Shown here one piece after another: positions 1 to 6,859 of a DNA stretch of 64,000 bases (positions within the stretch are counted from its first letter, which is position 1; every line of letters begins with the position of its first letter). This stretch comes from JAXLWB01 sp046328715. GTDB taxonomy: Bacteria > Chloroflexota > Anaerolineae > Caldilineales > Caldilineaceae. The position numbers were made by a program, and so were the translations under genes. The stretch covers positions 41,138 through 105,137 of the forward strand of contig JAXLWB010000037.1 of the NCBI GenBank assembly GCA_046328715.1, given 5' to 3'. The notes below the pieces were generated by a model, which did no database searches, was not told where the DNA came from, and worked only from the letters and a program-made list of their open reading frames with translations.

Positions 1-1035
1 ATTGCGCTGGGCACGCTCGTCTATGCCTGGCTGGAAGGCTGGACTTTCCTGGACGCGCTCTATGCCACCATCATTACCATGACTACCGTCGGCTATGGCG
101 ATCTGGCACCCCGAACAGGCGCAGGCCGCACTTTTGCCATTTTCTTCACCCTCTTTGCGATTGGGCTGGCCGGTTACATACTCTCGACAGCCGCTGCAAT
201 CGTCTTTGAAGGACACCATGCCAAGATGGAATTAAAGCGTTTGGAAAACCGCATGAAAAAGATCTCAGCCTTATCCAATCACGTCATTGTCTGTGGCGGC
301 GGCATTCTGGCCAATCGAGCCGCAGGTGAATTTAGCCGCCGTAACGTACCCTTTGTCATCATCGAAGCTGACGAGGCTAAGTTGAAACGCACCTTGCTCT
401 GGCTGCACGCCGCCTATGTGGAGAAGCGTCAGCGCTACTATGCCACGCTGGCGGAGGTTGATTTGACAGTCGAGGAGCGCAAAACAGTTCAGGAATTGGC
501 CGAGGAAACCGGCATTTTGTACATGCTGGAGACGCCGACAGATGAGCAGCAGTTACGGGCGGCAGGGGTGAATCGGGCCTTTGGCGTGGTGGCTGCCATG
601 GAGGATGACCGGGACAACACTACGATTATTCTCAGTGCACGAGATATGGCACGGCGTTTGGGCAATACGAAGTTGCGCATCGTGGCCAGCGCCCGGGATG
701 AACTGAATATGCACACCCTCTATCTGGCCGGTGCCGATCGGGTTATCTCGCCCAATATCATGGGCGGCTTTAGCGTTGCCTCCCAGATGCTCGATCATGA
801 TACGGCGGAACTCTGGGACCAGATGCTCTATCAGAGCAATCAGCAAATGCGCTTTGGCGATCTGCGCGTGGCTGACTATCCAGAGCTGATCGGCAAAACC
901 ACCGATGATGTCCGGCGTAGCCTCGCTCAGCTTGTCCTGGCGATTCGCCGCAATGGGGAATTCCTCTACACCCCCGATCCATCGGAAATCGTGCGCAAGG
1001 AAGATATCTTGATTGTCATGGGGCCTAATTTGTAG
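1..1035 (+). CDS. Potassium channel with cytosolic RCK (TrkA-N/TrkA-C) domain, 5' truncated
   Basis: The reading frame is open from base 1, so the start lies before the window; 344 residues are visible. It begins in a pore region with the selectivity filter TTVGYGDL, followed by one long hydrophobic helix (FAIFFTLFAIGLAGYIL), then a Rossmann RCK_N domain starting HVIVCGGGILANRAAGEF and ending near ADRVISPNIMGG, then a TrkA-C-like tail. This is the layout of two-TM prokaryotic K+ channels gated by ligand binding to the RCK ring at the inner membrane. The RCK domain carries an unusual charged insertion of about 40 residues between the acid that ends beta-2 (EADEAK) and the ILYMLETPTDE strand, where a typical RCK domain has only a short link. 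Family assignment is firm; ligand is unknown. Confidence 0.93.
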   Translation: MALGTLVYAWLEGWTFLDALYATIITMTTVGYGDLAPRTGAGRTFAIFFTLFAIGLAGYILSTAAAIVFEGHHAKMELKRLENRMKKISALSNHVIVCGGGILANRAAGEFSRRNVPFVIIEADEAKLKRTLLWLHAAYVEKRQRYYATLAEVDLTVEERKTVQELAEETGILYMLETPTDEQQLRAAGVNRAFGVVAAMEDDRDNTTIILSARDMARRLGNTKLRIVASARDELNMHTLYLAGADRVISPNIMGGFSVASQMLDHDTAELWDQMLYQSNQQMRFGDLRVADYPELIGKTTDDVRRSLAQLVLAIRRNGEFLYTPDPSEIVRKEDILIVMGPNL

Positions 1036-1081
1036 TGCCAACCGTAATCCGGGTAGCGTCATTGTTTATACGCCAACTTTG

Positions 1082-1127
1082 GGAGGGGTGAGGGGTGAGG
1101 TTGGAGGAATTCACTCCTCACCCCTCC
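1082..1127. repeat. GGAGGGGTGAG hairpin between channel and MFS genes
   Basis: The left arm GGAGGGGTGAGG (1082-1093) is repeated partly and then answered by the complementary CTCCTCACCCCTCC (1114-1127). The same word builds the hairpin at 45293-45349. It lies just before the SD of the MFS gene and could act as a terminator or leader hairpin; no T-run follows it. Confidence 0.7.
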
Positions 1128-1144
1128 ATCAACAAAGGAACCAT

Positions 1145-2317
1145 TTGAAACATTCGCAAACCCTACTGGGTCTAATTGGCTATCTTTTTATCGGCACGGC
1201 GGTGGTGCTCGTGCCTTCGGTGATGCCCTTTATCACAGCAGAATTTGCAGCAAGCGGTGTATCGTTGGCGGCTGCCGGATTTATTTTTACAGCCGGCGCA
1301 GCAGGTGGCATTCTGGGCAATTTGCTGGCAGGTTTTGGTTCTGATCTGTTGGGACGGCGCAGGTTGGTGTGGTTGGCTGCTGGGTTGCTGGCGGCGGCGC
1401 TGTTCTTTGCGTCCGCTTCGCGTTTGTGGTTGCTCTTTGTCACCAGCTTTGTCGTCATCAATGCTACCCAGGGCGCACTTTCGACCGGGATCAACGCCCT
1501 CGTCACCGATGCCAACCAGAATGCACGGGCGTGGGCGCTGAATATTTTGCACGGCGTCTATGGTGCCGGAGCCACCGTCTCGCCGCTGATCATCGGCTAT
1601 CTGCTCGATCGGGGTCTTGATTGGCGGTGGGCATTGGGAGGAACGGGAGCCATCTGGTTTGGCTATGCTATCGCGGCCTATCTGTTGACGCACAGCGCCG
1701 ATGCCAAACAGCCACTGGCGAGCAAACAAAAGCTAGACCTGGGTATGTTGCGCCAACCTGCCTTTCTGGCTCTCTTTGCAATGGGTTTTATCTACAATGG
1801 GGTCGCCGTGAGTCTGCTCGGCTGGATCACGGTCTACATGAAACAGGCTGAGGGCTTTTCCACGCTCTTCTCGGTCTCGATGATCTCGATCTTCTACCTG
1901 GCGCTGACCAGCGGACGTTTTCTCTGTGCCTTCTTCTCCGAGAAGATCGGCTATGCTCGCATCCTGCTCATCCTCGCCGTCGGCATCACCGCCACCTATC
2001 CGCTGGTTGTCTTGGGCGCACATTCCTATTGGATGGTGGCCGGCGTCTTCCTCACCGGACTCAGCTTTTCCGGACTCTTCCCGACCGCCCTTGCCTATGG
2101 CTCACGTCTCTTTCCCGAACAGAGTGGCACCCTCAGCGGCACTCTCAGCGTCGCCCTCACCCTCGGCTCCATGATTCCACCGCTCTGGACGGGTGTGATT
2201 ACGGAACGTTGGGGCTTTCAAATGGCGATGGGGGTAAATTACTTGCTCGTGCTGCCGATGATTGGATTGGCGCTGTATTTGGGAAGGAGGGAGGGCAGTG
2301 AGACAGTGGAACAGTAA
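1145..2317 (+). CDS. Major facilitator superfamily transporter
   Basis: A 390-residue, largely hydrophobic protein with about twelve predicted membrane helices and the MFS loop-2 signature FGSDLLGRRRLVWL after helix 2. The family moves small solutes by proton or ion coupling; the substrate cannot be read from sequence. I place the start at TTG 1145 because AAAGGA lies six bases upstream (1135-1140); the frame is open back to an ATG at 1013, but that would overlap the channel gene and run through the hairpin at 1082-1127. The gene follows the K+ channel in the same direction. It ends in an ACTGTC-rich palindrome shared with the convergent toxin-antitoxin operon. Confidence 0.85.
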   Translation: MKHSQTLLGLIGYLFIGTAVVLVPSVMPFITAEFAASGVSLAAAGFIFTAGAAGGILGNLLAGFGSDLLGRRRLVWLAAGLLAAALFFASASRLWLLFVTSFVVINATQGALSTGINALVTDANQNARAWALNILHGVYGAGATVSPLIIGYLLDRGLDWRWALGGTGAIWFGYAIAAYLLTHSADAKQPLASKQKLDLGMLRQPAFLALFAMGFIYNGVAVSLLGWITVYMKQAEGFSTLFSVSMISIFYLALTSGRFLCAFFSEKIGYARILLILAVGITATYPLVVLGAHSYWMVAGVFLTGLSFSGLFPTALAYGSRLFPEQSGTLSGTLSVALTLGSMIPPLWTGVITERWGFQMAMGVNYLLVLPMIGLALYLGRREGSETVEQ

Positions 2318-2361
2318 AACTGACTTACTGTCCTACTGTCTTACTGTCCCACTGACTTACT
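2295..2361. repeat. ACTGTC-word palindrome, bidirectional terminator candidate
   Basis: CAGTGAGACAGTGGAACAGT on the left faces repeated ACTGTC words (ACTGTCCTACTGTC, TTACTGTCCCACTG) on the right, between the convergent MFS gene and antitoxin gene. The left arm overlaps the last codons of the MFS gene and the right arm reaches the antitoxin stop. It can fold in several registers because it is made of near-repeats of one short word. Confidence 0.6.
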
Positions 2362-2644
2362 GGGAAAGTACTTTGAGGATGGCAGCCGGGTCTTTTTGAA
2401 TGAGGTTCAAGAGAACCAGTGCTGGTCCTCGCGGTGAACGATCTCCGCGTTCCCAATGGCGTAGTGTACCCAGGCTGATGCCAAAGGTAGCTGCAAATTC
2501 TTCCTGTGTCATTCGAACCGCAGAGCGTATAATCTTGACATCAACCGGAGGAGCCTTAAACACTTGGGCCTGGGATATGTCGCCTTCGGCAAATTTTACG
2601 GCCTCTTGTAACCCTTGTTTGATACTTGCAAATAGTTCGTTCAT
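2357..2644 (-). CDS. HigA/NadS-like antitoxin, XRE-family helix-turn-helix
   Basis: This 95-residue protein has an N-terminal helical toxin-binding segment and a helix-turn-helix around residues 40-75 (IIRSAVRMTQEEFAATFGIS, then TLRHWERGDRSPRGPA), typical of HigA-2/NadS antitoxins. Its start codon overlaps the toxin stop by four bases (ATGA), so the two are translationally coupled with the toxin gene first, the usual HigBA order. The antitoxin should bind the toxin and repress the shared promoter, most likely at the perfect 15-bp palindrome 2996-3010 that sits inside that promoter. Confidence 0.88.
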   Translation of the reverse strand: MNELFASIKQGLQEAVKFAEGDISQAQVFKAPPVDVKIIRSAVRMTQEEFAATFGISLGTLRHWERGDRSPRGPALVLLNLIQKDPAAILKVLSQ

Positions 2645-2985
2645 GATAGTTTTTTCCGATATGTGTCTACTAACAGCCGGGTCAGTACTGCCAACTCATT
2701 CCGTTCCGCTTTACTCAAATTTTCTTTTTCATTCTTGGCAAACGCTGTGAGTAAAAACAACGGCATATTTTCATTGTGAAAGAAGTAAATTACACGTACG
2801 CCACCACTTTTGCCGCTTCCTGGACGTGCCCAGCGCAACTTTCTAACGCCGCCGGTTCCCTGTATGATAACGCCAGCTTTAGGTTGCAAAGACAAATAGG
2901 TAATCAGTTTTTCCTGTTCACTCTCACTAAGCAGGTGCTCTGTTCGACGACGAAATTCGGGGAGTTCCACAACTGTGATCTGCAT
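2641..2985 (-). CDS. HigB/RelE-family mRNA interferase toxin
   Basis: A 114-residue basic protein with the core of the RelE/HigB-2 fold: LITYLSLQPKAGVIIQGTGG followed by RKLRWARPGSGKSGGVRVIY and a hydrophobic strand LFLLTAFAKNEKENLS. Members cleave mRNA in the ribosome A site and are neutralised by the partner antitoxin. The R-W-A-R and G-V-R-V-I-Y segments carry the basic residues used for RNA binding in this family. No Shine-Dalgarno precedes the ATG at 2985, and the promoter -10 box lies only seven bases upstream, so the message is probably leaderless. Confidence 0.87.
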   Translation of the reverse strand: MQITVVELPEFRRRTEHLLSESEQEKLITYLSLQPKAGVIIQGTGGVRKLRWARPGSGKSGGVRVIYFFHNENMPLFLLTAFAKNEKENLSKAERNELAVLTRLLVDTYRKKLS

Positions 2986-2991
2986 GCTGCC

Positions 2992-3020
2992 AGAATAATC
3001 CAGTGGATTACAACTGTCAA
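2992..3020 (-). promoter_or_regulatory. Promoter of the toxin-antitoxin operon with embedded operator
   Basis: On the minus strand TTGACA (3015-3020) and TATTCT (2992-2997) are separated by exactly 17 bases. The palindrome TAATCCAGTGGATTA (2996-3010) fills the space between them and overlaps the -10 box, the expected place for autorepression by the HigA-like protein. Predicted transcription start is about base 2985, the toxin ATG itself. Confidence 0.75.
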
Positions 3021-3074
3021 GCTAGGAATGTCTAACAACTCGTAGTCGATGTCTTGTCGTCTGCGCAAAATTCA

Positions 3075-3103
3075 TTGCCGGTTTACCAACTTTGTGTTAA
3101 GAT
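3075..3103 (+). promoter_or_regulatory. Promoter candidate for the MFS-HEAT gene
   Basis: TTGCCG (3075-3080) and TAAGAT (3098-3103) are 17 bases apart, 46 bases before the ATG at 3150. The match to sigma-70 consensus is 4/6 in each box. No good Shine-Dalgarno is visible before the start codon. Confidence 0.5.
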
Positions 3104-3149
3104 GCCTTGGTATTTCGTGATCGATTAATCGAACTTATCCAATCCAAGC

Positions 3150-5435
3150 ATGTCCACAACTACTCTTACTGAACTCACCACCCACAACGAACCTACCAAT
3201 GTCGAAAAGCTGGCCGGCTTGCCCTGGAGCATTGCTGGCGACACGAGCATCACGATCTTTGCCCAGTTGACCTTCTTTGGCTCGGTCTTTATTCTCTTTC
3301 TCGACAAGCTGGGGCTGAACAAGACCGAGATCGGTTCGCTGCTTTCACTGATTCCCTTTGCGGGGACGTTGGCGATCTTGATCGCGCCCTTTGCGGCTCG
3401 CTTTGGCTACAAGCGCACCTTTATTACCTTCTTCACGCTGCGCAAGTTTATTACTGGTCTGTTGTTGCTGACGCCGTGGGTGGCGACCCGCTTTGGCACG
3501 GGCGCGGCATCGATCTATGTGGCGGCGATCACGGCAGGCTTTGCCCTCTCCAAATCGATCGCCGACACGGGGGCTTTCCCCTGGATTCAGGAATATATCC
3601 CTGACAGCGTGCGTGGCAAATATTACGCCACCAGCAACCTCTTTTGCACCATTTCCAGCTTTTCTGCCATCACGATTGCTGGCTTTGTGATTGATCGTGC
3701 GGCTGGCTTAACCGGTTTTATGCTGCTGATCGGCGCAGGCGTGGTGGCGGGGCTGGTGGCGGCGTGGTCCTACTGGCATGTGCCGGGTGGGGCAAAGCGC
3801 AACGATGCCAAAACGACCGCCGACATCCGTAAAGTGTTCGCCGTGGCGCGTGACCCCAACTTTCGCCGCTATATGGTGGGCGTGGGCTTAATCATCGTCG
3901 GTTTTACGCCGTTGCTCTCCTTTTTGCCGCTCTTTATGCGCCAGGTGGTGGGATTGAGCGAAAGCAACGTGGTGCGCTTGCCGATGGGCGCGCTGGCGGG
4001 TGGACTGGTCGGTGGTTATCTGTGGGGTTGGGCCTCGGATCGTTATGGCAGCAAGCCGGTGATGATGAGTGGACTGGTCATTCGGCTACTGCTGCCGTTA
4101 CTCTGGTTTTTCCTGCCCCAAAATTCTTCGTGGAGCTTGCCCTTGGCGCTGAGTATTGCCGTGTTGCAAGGCTTTGGCGACGTTGGCTGGGCGATTGGCT
4201 CGGCGCGGCTGCTCTTTGTCAACGTGGTGCCGGCGGCGCAAAGTATGGAGTATATGGCGCTCTACTATGCACTAGCGGGCGTGATCACGGGTGCCAGCCA
4301 GATGTTGGGCGGGCGGATCTTGGATGCACTGAGCGGCTTTGGCATTCAAATTGGTAGCTTTACCTTTGACCAATATGGCGTGTTGCTGCTGGTGGCGCTG
4401 CTCTTTACGGCGGCTGGACTTTGGATCTTTGGTCAAGTACGGGCCGACAGCGGCGTGAGCACCGGTCAATTCGCCGGACTCTTTTTGCAAGGCAACCCAT
4501 TCCGCGCCTTCGAGACGATGATCCGTTACCACCGAGCCCAGGACGAGCGCGCTGCCGTCTTTATGACCGCCCAACTCGGCCAGACGCAGAGCCATCTCAC
4601 CGTGGACGAACTGCTCGATGCCCTGCGTGACCCGCGCTTCAACGTGCGCTACGAAGCGATTATCTCGATTGCACGGATGCACCCCGATCCTCGTCTGACC
4701 GATGCTTTGATTGACATCTTGCGTGGCAAATCACCGGCGCTGAGCGTAATCGCCGCCTGGGCTTTGGGTCGCTCGGGGGATGCTCGTGCCTTGCCTCCGT
4801 TACGTGAAGGGTTGAATGCTGGCTACAAGTCGATCCAGGGACACTGTGCTCGCTCGTTGGCGACCCTCGGCGATCAAGAGGCGATTCCTGAGCTGTTGAC
4901 GCGCGTAACTAGTGAAAAAGATTATGGCTTGCAGGTCTCCTATGCCTCGGCACTGGGCAAGCTACAAGCTTCTGAGGCGACATCGGCCTTGTTGACCCTG
5001 CTCCACGACGCCGATGATGAGAGCATCCAAATGGAGTTGGCCTTGGCTGTGGCACGCACTGTCTCTCGCACCGTGGCCGACGAGCACTACTTCATCCAAT
5101 TGCTGCGCCAGTCGCGTGGTGAAACGGGAACGGCGCTAGCACAAGCCTTGGTCACCCTGCGCCGCAAAGTTGGCCGATTGACCAAAGAAGATGCCCAGGC
5201 GCTAGCGGCACTTGATCGTTGCAGCGACATGTTAGCACGCAACCACCTAACCAACGGAGCCACCCAACTGCACAAGTTACTCCAGCAACTCCCACTCGAA
5301 CGCTTGCCCGCCAGTGCCGCTAGTGTACTGCGCGCCTGCGCTGCTCAACTAGAGACTGCCGGTGATGAACGAGTGGAATATTTATTGCTGACATTGCATA
5401 CGTTACATGTGGTTGAGGAGACGTCGGGAAAGTAG
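3150..5435 (+). CDS. MFS transporter fused to a C-terminal HEAT-repeat domain
   Basis: A 761-residue protein. Residues about 25-430 form a complete MFS transporter with roughly twelve hydrophobic helices and MFS loop motifs such as RFGYKRTF and GWASDRYGSKP. Residues about 475-640 form a soluble solenoid of HEAT-like repeats: VDELLDALRDPRFNVRYEA, then DALIDILRGKSPALSVIAAW ALGRSGDARAL, then PELLTRVTSEKDYGLQVSYA and ALLTLLHDADDESIQMELAL. A further helical region extends to the end. The MFS part most resembles exporters of unknown substrate; the solenoid should lie in the cytoplasm as a protein-binding platform. The reading frame is uninterrupted across the joint, so the fusion is real in this sequence. 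It is a single-gene unit with its own promoter candidate. Confidence 0.85.
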   Translation: MSTTTLTELTTHNEPTNVEKLAGLPWSIAGDTSITIFAQLTFFGSVFILFLDKLGLNKTEIGSLLSLIPFAGTLAILIAPFAARFGYKRTFITFFTLRKFITGLLLLTPWVATRFGTGAASIYVAAITAGFALSKSIADTGAFPWIQEYIPDSVRGKYYATSNLFCTISSFSAITIAGFVIDRAAGLTGFMLLIGAGVVAGLVAAWSYWHVPGGAKRNDAKTTADIRKVFAVARDPNFRRYMVGVGLIIVGFTPLLSFLPLFMRQVVGLSESNVVRLPMGALAGGLVGGYLWGWASDRYGSKPVMMSGLVIRLLLPLLWFFLPQNSSWSLPLALSIAVLQGFGDVGWAIGSARLLFVNVVPAAQSMEYMALYYALAGVITGASQMLGGRILDALSGFGIQIGSFTFDQYGVLLLVALLFTAAGLWIFGQVRADSGVSTGQFAGLFLQGNPFRAFETMIRYHRAQDERAAVFMTAQLGQTQSHLTVDELLDALRDPRFNVRYEAIISIARMHPDPRLTDALIDILRGKSPALSVIAAWALGRSGDARALPPLREGLNAGYKSIQGHCARSLATLGDQEAIPELLTRVTSEKDYGLQVSYASALGKLQASEATSALLTLLHDADDESIQMELALAVARTVSRTVADEHYFIQLLRQSRGETGTALAQALVTLRRKVGRLTKEDAQALAALDRCSDMLARNHLTNGATQLHKLLQQLPLERLPASAASVLRACAAQLETAGDERVEYLLLTLHTLHVVEETSGK

Positions 5436-5463
5436 ACAAGCTAAAAGGTTGTACATCAGCAGC

Positions 5464-5531
5464 GTGCTTCAGAGCCGTCAGCGTAAGCGTACGGGCAACA
5501 ACGTACGCTTACGCTGACGGCTCTGAAGCAC
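5464..5531. repeat. Perfect 30-bp inverted repeat (TTCAGAGCC/GGCTCTGAA family)
   Basis: Arms 5464-5493 and 5502-5531 are perfectly complementary with an 8-base loop (GGCAACAA). The outer part TTCAGAGCC...GGCTCTGAA recurs, with degenerate interiors, at 6534-6592, 42467-42523 and 42529-42585. It lies 28 bases after the MFS-HEAT stop and may terminate that transcript, although no T-run follows. Confidence 0.85.
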
Positions 5532-5565
5532 AAATTCCTTAGTACACTCAGCAAAAAAATCGAAC

Positions 5566-5594
5566 TGGGAAAACTCTACAGGTTTTGCTATAAT
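5566..5594 (+). promoter_or_regulatory. Extended -10 promoter candidate for the lactonase gene
   Basis: TATAAT (5589-5594) is a perfect -10 box and is preceded by TG-C, the extended -10 motif. The -35 position (TGGGAA, 5566-5571, spacing 17) is poor, as is usual for extended -10 promoters. The start codon at 5655 follows 60 bases later with a strong AAAGGAGG. Confidence 0.6.
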
Positions 5595-5654
5595 CTCCCC
5601 ATCTCTCAATCTCTAATCTCCAATCCCTAAACTAAACACACAAAGGAGGCAACC

Positions 5655-6533
5655 ATGAATCACGATCTGACCTTGCTGGTGGATATTCGCGCTCTGGTAG
5701 GCGAAGGTGCCATTTGGGAGCCGCAGAAGAAGGTGCTCTACTGGATTGACATTCTCTCCAATATGGTCTATGAGTACAACCCGGCCACGGGCGAAAACAA
5801 GGGCTACAATGTGGGCCAACACGTGGGGACCGTGGTCCCTCGCACCTCAGGCGGCTTGATGTTATCGCTCTACAACGGCTTTGCGTCCTTTGACCCGGAG
5901 AGCGGCAAGGTGACCGTCATCGCCGACCCTGAAGCCGACATTCCTGGCAATCGTTTCAACGATGGCAAGTGTGACCCAGCCGGACGTTTCTGGGCAGGGA
6001 CGATGGCTTACACCAACCAGACCACCCAGGGCAGTCTCTATCGCCTGGATACCGATCTTTCCGTCCACAAGATGCTTGGCGACATCGCCATCTCCAACGG
6101 CATTGTTTGGAGCCTTGATAACAAGACCATGTACTACATCGACACCTATGCCTACAATGTGCGTGCCTACGACTACGATCTGGCAACTGGCAACATTAGC
6201 AACGAACGGGTTGTGGTCGAAATCGCCAAGGAGATGGGTGGCCCGGATGGCATGGCAATCGACGCCGAAGGAATGCTCTGGGTCGCCCATTTTGGTGGCT
6301 CCACTGTGCGCCGATGGGACCCCAACAGCGGCAAAGAACTGGATCGCATCGATCTGCCTGTGACACAGATTACCTCTTGTGCCTTTGGCGGCGACGATCT
6401 CTCCATCCTCTACATCACAAGCGCAGCCACCGGACTCGACGAGCAGGCATTGGCAAAACAACCCCTGGCGGGTAGCCTCTTCCGTGCCAATCCAGGAGTC
6501 AAAGGTGCGCCCACCTTCGCCTTTGCAGGATAA
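5655..6533 (+). CDS. SMP-30/gluconolactonase family lactonase
   Basis: A 292-residue six-bladed propeller that hydrolyses sugar-acid lactones (glucono-, arabino- or similar) with one divalent metal. All the expected metal and substrate residues are visible: E17 in VGEGAIWEP, R100/N102/D103 in RFNDGKCDPAG, N148 in ISNGIVW and D198 in GGPDGMAID, spaced as in human SMP-30 (E18, R101, N103, N154, D204). There is no signal peptide, so it is cytosolic. The start follows AAAGGAGG at ideal distance. In this window it would act between the sugar dehydrogenases (SDR/MDR/Gfo-Idh) and the enolase-family acid-sugar dehydratases, giving an oxidative non-phosphorylated route. Exact lactone is unknown. Confidence 0.92.
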   Translation: MNHDLTLLVDIRALVGEGAIWEPQKKVLYWIDILSNMVYEYNPATGENKGYNVGQHVGTVVPRTSGGLMLSLYNGFASFDPESGKVTVIADPEADIPGNRFNDGKCDPAGRFWAGTMAYTNQTTQGSLYRLDTDLSVHKMLGDIAISNGIVWSLDNKTMYYIDTYAYNVRAYDYDLATGNISNERVVVEIAKEMGGPDGMAIDAEGMLWVAHFGGSTVRRWDPNSGKELDRIDLPVTQITSCAFGGDDLSILYITSAATGLDEQALAKQPLAGSLFRANPGVKGAPTFAFAG

Positions 6534-6592
6534 CAGAACCACGCACGTAAGTAAGTGGGGAAACAAGCCACTTACTTACGTGCGTGGCTCTG
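6534..6592. repeat. Perfect 20-bp inverted repeat after the lactonase gene
   Basis: CCACGCACGTAAGTAAGTGG (6539-6558) and its exact complement (6568-6587) enclose a 9-base loop, with outer CAGAA/CTCTG. It begins at the lactonase stop codon and is a likely transcript 3' end. It belongs to the same family as 5464-5531. Confidence 0.8.
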
Positions 6593-6635
6593 TATGGTAC
6601 GATGGCGCAAGATGCGACCTCTGCATTTTTGCGAT

Positions 6636-6673
6636 TTGTCTATTTTTGAATATTTGTTTACAATGGTATACCA
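6636..6673 (+). promoter_or_regulatory. Promoter with TGGTATACCA operator for the family-5 importer operon
   Basis: TTGTCT (6636-6641) and TACAAT (6659-6664) are 17 bases apart. The perfect palindrome TGGTATACCA (6664-6673) starts on the last base of the -10 box and would cover the transcription start. TGGT-N-ACCA palindromes are typical of FadR-type GntR regulators. About 185 bases of leader follow before the ATG at 6860; I see no further feature in it except the SD AAAGGAGG. Confidence 0.65.
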
Positions 6674-6859
6674 ACTGGCCCGCATTCCATTTAGCATAAC
6701 CCGATAGGCAATCTATCCTCGTAATTTGTAACCAGGTAATTACGCAATTATCAGCTACGAATTACTCCCAGCGAGGAGCGTATCGGCTCGTTTCTTAAAT
6801 GGTTCGCTTCCGGTCAGCCCATCCCATCTACATCTGACCAAATTCAAAGGAGGACGTGC

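Noticed and set aside
553..1062. 169-residue minus-strand ORF opposite the channel gene
   Set aside because: It is a shadow of a strongly conserved RCK domain, with no SD and no recognisable fold.
1013..1145. Longer N-terminus for the MFS protein from ATG 1013
   Set aside because: It would overlap the channel gene and translate an intergenic hairpin; TTG 1145 has a good SD and gives a normal MFS N-terminus.
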